Part shown: positions 1 through 5,336 of the stretch, one piece after another
Layout: every line of letters starts with the position of its first letter
Numbering within the stretch: the first letter of the stretch is position 1
Source of the DNA: Chloroflexota bacterium
GTDB taxonomy: Bacteria; Chloroflexota; UBA6077
DNA: 5,514 nucleotides
Direction of reading: 5' to 3'
NCBI GenBank assembly: GCA_021788565.1
Contig: JAJYKO010000452.1
Span: forward strand, 1 to 5,514
Notes under the pieces: model-generated
Seen by the model: the letters and a program-made list of their open reading frames with translations, nothing else
The model's database searches: none
What the model was told of the DNA's origin: nothing
Position numbers and translations under genes: made by a program

Positions 1-966
1 CAGCACCTCACGGAGCCCGACGGCCATGGCATCCAGATCGCGTCCGGCGAGACCGCCGTAGGTCGGGAAACCCTCGGTCACCACCATCCGGCGCCGAATC
101 CTCTCCGCGAGATCTGCGTCACGTAGGACGATCAAGCCGCCCATATTGACGAGGCCGTCCTTCTTGGCGCTCATAGTGATCGCATCGGCGCACTCGCCCA
201 TGGCTCGGACGATCTCAGCGATGGACTTACCGGCGTAGTCTGGCTCCCGTTGCTTGATGAAGTAGGCGTTCTCAGCGATTCTGCTCGCGTCCACTATTAC
301 GGGAATCCCGTGACTCTGGCACAGCTCACGCACCGCCCGCAGATTGGCCATGGAGACCGGTTGGCCGCCTCCGGCGTTGTTGGTGACGGTCATCACTACC
401 CCCGCGATCTCGCCGGGGTGGGCCGCATTCAGGGCATTGGCCAGTAGCTCTAGATCGACGTCACCCTTGAAGGGCGCTGGGGTTCCGGTGGCTTGGTTCG
501 ACGGGTCGGGAAGGTCCACTGCTTCCGCTCCCGCATCCTCGGCGTTGGCTCGCGTGGTGTCGAAGAAGGTGTTGGAGAGGACTCGTTGGCCCGGGTGCAC
601 CAGCTCGCCGAACAGCAGATGCTCGGCCGCGCGACCCTGGTGGGCAGGGATCACCTCCGGCAGGCCGAACAGCTCGCGAACAGTATCCCTTAGCCGGTAG
701 AAGCTGCGCGCGCCCGCGTAGCTTTCGTCGCCCTGCATAAGAGCGCCCCACTGGTGGTGGCTCATGGCGCCGGTCCCAGAGTCGGTCAAGAGGTCGATGA
801 AGACCCGCTCGGCCGGAAGCACGAACAGATTGTAGCCTGCCTCTGCCAGCCAGGCCTCGCGCTCGACGCGGCTGCTGGTTTTGATGGGCTCGACCATCTT
901 GATACGGTATGGCTCCGGGGGGCCGAAAGACCGAATCCTCTCCATTACTTCCCTCTTCTGATCCAT
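1..966 (-). CDS. Tryptophanase / tyrosine phenol-lyase family beta-eliminating lyase (C-terminus beyond window)
   Basis: This is a cytoplasmic PLP enzyme that would cleave an aromatic amino acid (tryptophan to indole, or tyrosine to phenol) to pyruvate and ammonia. The visible 322 residues read without a break. Family motifs in order are IDLLTDSGTGAMS (57-69), GDESYAG (79-85), HQGR (109-112, PLP phosphate), FFDTT (134-138), N197, VDASR (225-229, with D226 for the pyridine nitrogen and R229), SAKKD (266-270, with K269 as Schiff-base lysine) and FPTYGGLAGRD (300-310). From memory these sites sit at a constant offset of +12 from Citrobacter tyrosine phenol-lyase, so this part has no indel relative to it. 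D136, however, replaces that enzyme's Thr124 and matches tryptophanases. The residues that would settle the substrate lie in the missing C-terminal part, so no gene symbol is given. Met1 has GGAG 8 nt upstream. Met8 (ATG at 943-945) also has AGAGGG 5 nt upstream and is a real alternative start. Confidence 0.93.
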   Translation of the reverse strand, partial: MDQKREVMERIRSFGPPEPYRIKMVEPIKTSSRVEREAWLAEAGYNLFVLPAERVFIDLLTDSGTGAMSHHQWGALMQGDESYAGARSFYRLRDTVRELFGLPEVIPAHQGRAAEHLLFGELVHPGQRVLSNTFFDTTRANAEDAGAEAVDLPDPSNQATGTPAPFKGDVDLELLANALNAAHPGEIAGVVMTVTNNAGGGQPVSMANLRAVRELCQSHGIPVIVDASRIAENAYFIKQREPDYAGKSIAEIVRAMGECADAITMSAKKDGLVNMGGLIVLRDADLAERIRRRMVVTEGFPTYGGLAGRDLDAMAVGLREVL

Positions 967-974
967 CCTGAACA

Positions 975-978
975 CTCC
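975..978 (-). promoter_or_regulatory. Ribosome binding site for the lyase
   Basis: GGAG lies 8 nt upstream of the ATG at 964-966 and supports that start. A second purine-rich site, AGAGGG at 951-956, is placed for the internal Met8 codon, so the start is not fully settled. Confidence 0.5.
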
Positions 979-993
979 ATCGGGCAGTGATCT

Positions 994-1016
994 GAGGCCG
1001 ACAGCCGCTGTGCCTC
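994..1016 (-). promoter_or_regulatory. Dyad at the start of the lyase leader
   Basis: On the minus strand the arms are GAGGC (1012-1016) with GCCTC (994-998), and ACAGC (1007-1011) with GCTGT (1001-1005), around a single G. Two unpaired bases lie on one side. Its upstream edge coincides with the transcription start expected from the promoter at 1025-1053. It could be a 5' mRNA hairpin or an operator. Function is inferred from position only. Confidence 0.35.
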
Positions 1017-1024
1017 GGCGGATA

Positions 1025-1053
1025 TTGATACTCTTTCCCAGTTGGGGAGTCAA
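1025..1053 (-). promoter_or_regulatory. Sigma-70-like promoter for the lyase gene
   Basis: On the minus strand, TTGACT (1048-1053) is followed after exactly 17 nt by TATCAA (1025-1030). This matches the consensus -35 at five of six bases and the -10 at four of six with ideal spacing. The start codon lies 58 nt beyond the -10, leaving a leader of about 50 nt. A small CCCA-AC-TGGG dyad sits in the spacer between the boxes and might be an operator half. The promoter implies that the lyase can be transcribed independently of glcD. Confidence 0.6.
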
Positions 1054-1129
1054 ACGAGGGGCCTTACGTCACCGACATGGGAAGGATGACCTTTCCATCG
1101 ATTCGCCGACGCACTGCCGAACTGAGCGC

Positions 1130-1155
1130 GGGCGGGTACGGAGCCCCGCCCCTAC
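1130..1155 (-). repeat. REP-like palindrome, left member of inverted pair
   Basis: A perfect 7-bp stem pairs GGGCGGG (1130-1136) with CCCGCCC (1145-1151) around an 8-nt loop. Read on the minus strand the unit begins GTAGGGGCGGGGC, a GTAGG head followed by a GC-rich hairpin. This is the layout of bacterial REP sequences. It faces the unit at 1169-1201 head to head across 13 nt. It is intergenic, upstream of the lyase promoter. Confidence 0.6.
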
Positions 1156-1168
1156 AACGATTGTCACT

Positions 1169-1201
1169 GTAGGGGCCGGCGGCTCTGCCGGCCCTCCCTA
1201 C
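1169..1201 (+). repeat. REP-like palindrome overlapping the glcD stop; possible terminator
   Basis: An 8-bp perfect stem pairs GGGCCGGC (1173-1180) with GCCGGCCC (1187-1194) around GGCTCT. Outer GTAGGG (1169-1174) and CCCTAC (1196-1201) extend the palindrome. The outer right arm contains the glcD stop codon (TAG, 1198-1200) and one base of its last codon. On the minus strand the strong stem starts only a few bases after the stop, so it may end or protect the 3' end of glcD mRNA. There is no U-tract, so it is not a classical intrinsic terminator. Confidence 0.65.
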
Positions 1202-2583
1202 CCTTCGAGCGGCAGCAGCTTGCCGGGGTTAAGCAGACCGTCAGGGTCGAAGACGCTCCGGATGAGACGCATCGCGGCCAGGTCCGACTCATCGAACAAC
1301 AGCGGCATATAGTCGCGCTTCTCGAGGCCGACGCCGTGCTCACCGGTTATGGTTCCTCCCATCTGGACGCATAACTCGACGATCTCGTGGTTGGCCTGGT
1401 TAGCCCGTGCCATCTCGTCGGCGTTCTTGGGATCGTAGATCACCAGCGGGTGTAGATTGCCGTCGCCGGCGTGGGCTGCCCCTCCAATCCGCACCCCGTG
1501 GCTCACTGCTATATCCCATACCCCACGCAGCGTCTCCGCGAGCTTGGTCCTGGGCACCGTCATGTCGTGCACCGTGCAGCCGGCGGCGAGCCTGACCATC
1601 GCGCTGTACGCCGCCCTCCGGCCCTGCCACAGGTGATCGCGCTCCTCCTCGCTCCGCGCGACGCGAATCTCCCGCGCGCGGTTCAGCAGGCACAACTCCT
1701 TTATCCGCTCCTCCTGCCGCTCCTGCCCGTCCCGCAACCCGTCCAGTTCGATCAGCAGAACTCCGCCGGCATCCACGGGATACCCTGCTCTGTTGACGCT
1801 GTCCTCCACGGCCTGCACGACCGCCTGGTCCATAATCTCGAGGGTCGCCGGGATGATGCCGTCGGCGATTATGGAGGAGACAGCGCTGCCAGCATCCTCC
1901 AGCGTCTCGAAGATGGCCAGCATGGTCTTGACGGCCTCTGGAAGGCGCATGATCCGCAGAACCGTGGAGGTGACCATGCCCAGCGTCCCCTCGGACCCCA
2001 CCAGTAGCCCCGTGAGGTCGTAGCCTGGGGTGTCCTCCACATAGCCGCCGGTCGTGACTATGTGGCCATCCACAGACACCACCTCCAGTCCCAGTACGTG
2101 GTCGGTGGTGATTCCGTACTTCAGGCAGTGGGGGCCGCCCGCGTTCTCGCCCACGTTGCCGCCGATGGTCGAGACCTTCTGGCTGGACGGGTCCGGCGCA
2201 TAGAGGTAACCCAGGGGCGCCAGGACGTTTTGCAGTTCCAGGTTCACGATGCCCGGCCCCACTAATACGCGCTCGTTCTCGACGTCCGGCCCCACGATGC
2301 GGTTCATACGGGTGCCTACCACCACAATGCCGCCCTTCAGCGGCACCGTCCCGCCGGAGAGGTTGGTGCCGGCGCCCCTGGCCACTACTGGAATGTGCTC
2401 CGCGTGCGCAAGCCGCATCACAGCCGCGACCTCCTCGGCAGAAGACGGAAGCACCACGGCCTCCGGCAGGAAGGTCTCATTCGCGGCGTCGTATTCGTAC
2501 ACGAGCAGGTCCCGCTGGGTCGAGAGGAGGTTCTCTTCTCCCACGATGCGGGCCAGCTCCCCGAGGAGTTCGTTTCGATTCAT
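1198..2583 (-). CDS. glcD: GlcD-type FAD-linked 2-hydroxyacid oxidase/dehydrogenase (glycolate oxidase subunit or D-lactate dehydrogenase)
   Basis: This would oxidise glycolate to glyoxylate or D-lactate to pyruvate, passing electrons from FAD to a partner protein or quinone. The 461-residue protein has the usual family architecture. The N-terminal PCMH-type FAD domain carries ARGAGTNLSGG (68-78), GGNVGENAGG (141-150) and GSEGTLG (196-202). The C-terminal oxidase domain carries HDMTVPR (339-345), HAGDGNLHP (371-379, likely metal and substrate site), GEHGVG (414-419) and LNPGKLLP (451-458). Length suits the family, and E. coli GlcD is slightly longer. No signal peptide or membrane segment is visible. 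The start has GGAG 6 nt upstream. No glcE, glcF or iron-sulfur partner lies in the window, so the acceptor and the choice between glycolate and D-lactate are open. It is divergent from mutS2, and its stop codon lies in a REP-like palindrome. Confidence 0.92.
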   Translation of the reverse strand: MNRNELLGELARIVGEENLLSTQRDLLVYEYDAANETFLPEAVVLPSSAEEVAAVMRLAHAEHIPVVARGAGTNLSGGTVPLKGGIVVVGTRMNRIVGPDVENERVLVGPGIVNLELQNVLAPLGYLYAPDPSSQKVSTIGGNVGENAGGPHCLKYGITTDHVLGLEVVSVDGHIVTTGGYVEDTPGYDLTGLLVGSEGTLGMVTSTVLRIMRLPEAVKTMLAIFETLEDAGSAVSSIIADGIIPATLEIMDQAVVQAVEDSVNRAGYPVDAGGVLLIELDGLRDGQERQEERIKELCLLNRAREIRVARSEEERDHLWQGRRAAYSAMVRLAAGCTVHDMTVPRTKLAETLRGVWDIAVSHGVRIGGAAHAGDGNLHPLVIYDPKNADEMARANQANHEIVELCVQMGGTITGEHGVGLEKRDYMPLLFDESDLAAMRLIRSVFDPDGLLNPGKLLPLEG

Positions 2584-2589
2584 CTGAGT

Positions 2590-2593
2590 CTCC
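2590..2593 (-). promoter_or_regulatory. Ribosome binding site for glcD
   Basis: GGAG lies 6 nt upstream of the ATG at 2581-2583 and fixes that start. Confidence 0.6.
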
Positions 2594-2619
2594 AGGGCTG
2601 AGCTTTCAGCATTCGCCGG

Positions 2620-2625
2620 ATTGTA
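2620..2625 (-). promoter_or_regulatory. Candidate -10 box for glcD
   Basis: TACAAT on the minus strand matches TATAAT at five of six bases and lies 36 nt upstream of the glcD start. No convincing -35 hexamer is seen at 16-18 nt, so this is a weak prediction from position and base match. Confidence 0.35.
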
Positions 2626-2659
2626 CTACATAAGGTCGCGACGCGGCGCCTGGATGCGG

Positions 2660-2665
2660 TAAAAT
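2660..2665 (+). promoter_or_regulatory. Candidate -10 box for mutS2
   Basis: TAAAAT matches the -10 consensus at five of six bases in an otherwise GC-rich stretch. No good -35 is seen at 17 nt. Transcription would start near 2672, just before an AGGAG site, and the leader would carry the whole 2690-2781 palindrome. Confidence 0.4.
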
Positions 2666-2689
2666 TGCGACATACACGAGGAGAAACCG

Positions 2690-2713
2690 GTGGCTTCTCT
2701 CGTCTTCACGTAG
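2690..2713 (+). other. Possible 7-codon leader ORF with a strong Shine-Dalgarno site
   Basis: AGGAG (2679-2683) stands 6 nt before a GTG that opens a seven-codon frame, MASLVFT, ending at TAG (2711-2713). This is the best ribosome binding site upstream of mutS2, yet it lies over 110 nt from the mutS2 start. The stop is part of the REP head GTAGGAG. It may be a translated leader, a chance frame, or the remnant of the original mutS2 initiation region separated by insertion. There is no evidence for a functional peptide. Confidence 0.2.
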
Positions 2714-2781
2714 GAGCCAGCTCCTGCTGGCGATGGGGTCGCCGGCGAGAGCCGGCTCCTACCAGAGAAGAGAGAAGCCAC
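2690..2781. repeat. 92-nt near-palindrome with two inverted REP-like hairpins in the mutS2 leader
   Basis: The ends are a perfect 12-bp inverted repeat, GTGGCTTCTCTC (2690-2701) and its complement (2770-2781). A loosely paired stretch follows, then GTAGGAGCC (2710-2718) and its counterpart GGCTCCTAC (2754-2762). Inside are two hairpins. GCCAGC/GCTGGC (2716-2721 with 2726-2731) has a TCCT loop. GCCGGC/GCCGGC (2741-2746 with 2751-2756) has a GAGA loop. Each unit reads GTAGGAGCC-hairpin-CGA(T/C) from its own end, so they form an inverted pair, as in REP doublets (REPINs/BIMEs). The whole could fold as one long cruciform or as two separate hairpins. It ends 22 nt before the mutS2 start. No transposase is nearby and no clear target duplication is seen. 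Confidence 0.7.
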
Positions 2782-2803
2782 TCGTCTGAACGGCACAGCC
2801 TGA

Positions 2804-5191
2804 ATGGAAGAACACTATCTGCAAATCCTGGAACTGAACAAGGTGCTGGAAAAGCTGGCACACCACACCTCCTTCTCCGTCTCCCACGAGAAGGCGTTGG
2901 CGCTGCGCCCCGCAACCGATATGCCCGAGGTGATGCGGCGCCAGGCGGGTACTCAGGAGGCACGGCGCCTTCTGGACCTGAAGCCGAACTTCACGGTCGG
3001 AGGTGCCAGGGATATTCGCTCCCAGCTCCAGCGCGCGTCGGTGGGCGCCGTGCTCATGCCGGACGAACTTCTGCTGGTCGCTTCTACGACCGCCAGCGGC
3101 CGCATCGTCCGCGGCACCATCTCCAAACTGGGCGACCAACTCCCAACCCTGGACGAAGTCACCCTGCCCATCCGACCGCATGATGAGGTGGAAGCTGAGA
3201 TTCACCAGGCGATCTCGGACTCGGGAGAGGTGCTGGATAGTGCCAGTCCTGCCCTCGCCCAGATTCGGTTCGGTCTGAGGCGCGCCTACGAGCGTCTGAT
3301 GTCGAAGTTGAATGAGATCATCTCATCCTCGTCGTACCGCCAGGCGCTGCAGGAGCCGATCATCACGCAGCGCCAGGGGCGGTACGTGGTGCCGGTGAAA
3401 GCCGAGTTCAAGGGACAGGTGAAGGGGATAGTCCACGACCAGTCGGCCTCTGGTGCCACCGTTTTTGTGGAGCCGCTCGCGGTTGTGGACCTCGCCAACC
3501 AGTGGCGGCAGGCTCAGGTGGAGGAAGAGCAGGAGATTGAGCGTATCCTCCGGAGGCTGAGCGGACTGGTCGGTCGCGATGCAGATGCGCTCTCCGCCAC
3601 CCTCGACGCGATTGCTCAGGTGGACCTCTACCTGGCTCAGGCCAGGCTGGCCGAGGCGATGAATGCGATTGAGCCGACGCTGCTGAACCTAGGGGCCCGC
3701 CCTGCCGGGACGCCTTCTGTCCGGCTGCTGAAAGCACGCCATCCGCTATTGACGGGCGATGTTGTTCCGATCACGGTGGAACTGGGTGGCGACTTCGACG
3801 TGCTGGTGATTACTGGACCCAACACCGGCGGCAAGACCGTTGCCCTCAAGACGGTAGGCCTCCTCTGTCTGATGGCCCAGTGCGGCCTTCAGATTCCGGC
3901 CGCCGAGGGCTCGTCGGCGGCCGTGTTCCGTTCCGTCTACGCGGACATCGGCGACGAGCAGAGCATCGAGCAGAGCCTCTCCACCTTCTCGTCCCACATC
4001 AGGCGGATAGTGGACATCCTTTCCAGAGCGGACGAGCAGTGCCTGGTGCTGCTGGACGAACTGGGAGCCGGTACAGACCCGCAGGAAGGCTCGGCCCTGG
4101 CCAGGGCTATCCTCTCCCACCTGCTGGAGCGGCGTGTGGCCACCATTGCCACGACCCACTATTCCGAGCTGAAGAGCTACGCCCACACGACCCTGCGGGT
4201 GGAGAACGCCTCGGTGGAGTTCGACCTGGAGACGCTATCCCCAACCTACCGGCTCAGCATCGGCTTGCCGGGTCGAAGCAACGCCCTTGCCATCGCCACG
4301 CGATTGGGAATGTCCGCGGACATTGTGGAGAGGGCGAGGGAGCTGCTGTCGCCAGGCGAGGTGGAGATTGAGGGACTGCTCTCTCAGCTCCAGTCAGATC
4401 GCGACGAGGCGCGGGCGGCTCGCGCCGAAGCGGAGCGAATTCGGGAGCAAGCTCGAAGCCAGCGAGCGAGGCTGAATGCCGAGCTAGAGGCGCTGGAGGA
4501 GCGAAAGCAGACGGTTCTGGAGAAGGCCCGCGAGCAGTCGGAGCAGGAACTGGCATCCCTGCGAGGCCGCGTCAATCAGGTGCTCAGAGAGTTGGAGCGA
4601 GCCCGCTTGCAGCAGAATGCGCCCGCGGCTATGAATACCGCAGCTGCCGCTGCCGAGCGGGCCGAGACCTTGCGGCCTTTGAAGGCTCCGAGACCCCGCC
4701 GCCAGCGCCAGGAGCCCGTGCCAGCTAACGACCTGAAGGTCGGGCAGCCGGTATTCGTCGCGAGCCTGCAGAAGGTAGGCGTGGTCTCGTCTCTGCCGGA
4801 CGATCGGGGCGACGTGGAAGTGCAAATCGGCTCGCTGCGGACCCGTGTCAAGGCCCGAGAGCTATCCAGGACCGACGGAGCCCAACCCGAGGCCGCCCGT
4901 GAGCCCGAAATAACCTACCGGCTGGACATGGACAGGACTTCGGCGGTCAGCATCCAACTGGACCTGCGCGGCAAGCGGGTGGAGGAGGCGCTCGAGGAGT
5001 TGGACGAGTATCTGAACGATGCCTACATGGCCGGACTGAAGATGGTGCGGATCATACACGGCAAGGGAACCGGGGCTGTGCGCCAGGCTGTGCGCCAGCA
5101 GTTGGCCGGTACCCCTCTGGTGCGTCACTTCGAGGCGGCCGAGGACCGCGATGGCGGCGAAGGTGTGACCATTGCCTCTCTGGCAAACTAG
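2804..5191 (+). CDS. mutS2: MutS2 (RqcU-type) ATPase with Smr domain
   Basis: MutS2 proteins lack the mismatch-reading N-terminal domain of MutS. They are linked to suppressing recombination through branched DNA and, in Bacillus, to splitting collided ribosomes. The 795 residues match full length. A MutS-core/lever region (about 1-320) includes ITQRQGRYVVPVKAEFKG (187-204) and HDQSASGATVFVEP (211-224). The ATPase carries Walker A GPNTGGKT (338-345), SLSTFSSH (391-398), Walker B LVLLDE (414-419) and TTHYSELKSYA (450-460). A charged coiled coil spans about 520-605, followed by an Ala/Pro/Arg-rich linker (607-640) and a KOW-like segment (643-690). The C-terminal Smr domain has LDLRG (719-723) and HGKGTG (752-757). 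All key residues are present. An in-frame TGA directly precedes the ATG, so the frame cannot extend upstream. No good Shine-Dalgarno site is adjacent. The 5' leader holds the REP-like palindrome. Confidence 0.97.
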   Translation: MEEHYLQILELNKVLEKLAHHTSFSVSHEKALALRPATDMPEVMRRQAGTQEARRLLDLKPNFTVGGARDIRSQLQRASVGAVLMPDELLLVASTTASGRIVRGTISKLGDQLPTLDEVTLPIRPHDEVEAEIHQAISDSGEVLDSASPALAQIRFGLRRAYERLMSKLNEIISSSSYRQALQEPIITQRQGRYVVPVKAEFKGQVKGIVHDQSASGATVFVEPLAVVDLANQWRQAQVEEEQEIERILRRLSGLVGRDADALSATLDAIAQVDLYLAQARLAEAMNAIEPTLLNLGARPAGTPSVRLLKARHPLLTGDVVPITVELGGDFDVLVITGPNTGGKTVALKTVGLLCLMAQCGLQIPAAEGSSAAVFRSVYADIGDEQSIEQSLSTFSSHIRRIVDILSRADEQCLVLLDELGAGTDPQEGSALARAILSHLLERRVATIATTHYSELKSYAHTTLRVENASVEFDLETLSPTYRLSIGLPGRSNALAIATRLGMSADIVERARELLSPGEVEIEGLLSQLQSDRDEARAARAEAERIREQARSQRARLNAELEALEERKQTVLEKAREQSEQELASLRGRVNQVLRELERARLQQNAPAAMNTAAAAAERAETLRPLKAPRPRRQRQEPVPANDLKVGQPVFVASLQKVGVVSSLPDDRGDVEVQIGSLRTRVKARELSRTDGAQPEAAREPEITYRLDMDRTSAVSIQLDLRGKRVEEALEELDEYLNDAYMAGLKMVRIIHGKGTGAVRQAVRQQLAGTPLVRHFEAAEDRDGGEGVTIASLAN

Positions 5192-5213
5192 GGCTGATGA
5201 CAGATGACTCGCA

Positions 5214-5222
5214 TGCTACAAT
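5214..5222 (+). promoter_or_regulatory. Extended -10 promoter candidate for the downstream membrane protein
   Basis: TGCTACAAT fits an extended -10 (TGnTATAAT with one mismatch) and begins 23 nt after the mutS2 stop. A clear -35 is not seen, which extended -10 promoters do not require. No hairpin followed by a T-run lies between the mutS2 stop and this site, so read-through from mutS2 is also possible. Confidence 0.45.
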
Positions 5223-5276
5223 ACTGGCACCTTTCGTGCGATTAGGCCCGCAGAGACTTGAGAGAGGTTCCAGCCT

Positions 5277-5336
5277 GTGTATAAGTTGATTGAGATTGCG
5301 CAGATCGCCCTACGCTGCCGTGAGGTGACGCAATGA
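5277..5336 (+). CDS. Possible 19-codon ORF coupled to the membrane protein gene
   Basis: A GTG start with AGAGAGG (5261-5267) 9 nt upstream opens a frame encoding MYKLIEIAQIALRCREVTQ. Its TGA overlaps the next ATG as ATGA, the classic layout for translational coupling. It may be a leader peptide whose translation delivers ribosomes to the next gene, a tiny protein, or chance. It resembles no family known to me. The downstream gene also has its own binding site, so coupling is not required. Confidence 0.3.
   Translation: MYKLIEIAQIALRCREVTQ
5322..5328 (+). promoter_or_regulatory. Ribosome binding site for the membrane protein
   Basis: GAGGTGA, with GAGG 7 nt before the ATG at 5333, fixes that start over the internal Met6. 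The site lies inside the preceding 19-codon ORF. Confidence 0.6.

Noticed and set aside
967..1197. A tnaC-like leader and Rho-dependent attenuation region upstream of the lyase
   Set aside because: Only about 50 nt separate the predicted transcription start from the ATG. No 20-25 codon leader with the Trp and Pro arrangement of tnaC is present.
1130..1201. CRISPR-like repeats
   Set aside because: There are only two units, in inverted rather than direct orientation, with a 13-nt spacer and no further repeats.
1471..2007. Long open frame of 178 codons on the plus strand inside glcD
   Set aside because: It is antisense to a gene with clear family motifs, its product shows no recognisable domain, and GC-rich coding DNA commonly leaves such shadow frames open.
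2665..3183. Plus-strand frame of 172 codons crossing the palindrome into mutS2
   Set aside because: It overlaps the conserved N-terminus of mutS2 in another frame, and its product is Arg/Gly/Pro/Ser-rich with no motif. The open stretch is a by-product of base composition.
3880..4371. Plus-strand frame of 163 codons inside the mutS2 ATPase region
   Set aside because: It runs out of frame through the Walker B and H-loop coding sequence, with low-complexity Arg/Gly-rich translation and no sign of selection.
4621..4725. Ala/Pro/Arg-rich stretch as a possible frameshift or insertion in mutS2
   Set aside because: The frame stays open and the segment falls between the coiled coil and the KOW-like domain, where MutS2 proteins normally have a variable linker.
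5192..5216. Intrinsic terminator after mutS2
   Set aside because: No GC-rich stem with a T-run is seen. The only regularity is a short direct repeat GATGAC (5196-5201 and 5203-5208), which is too small to interpret.
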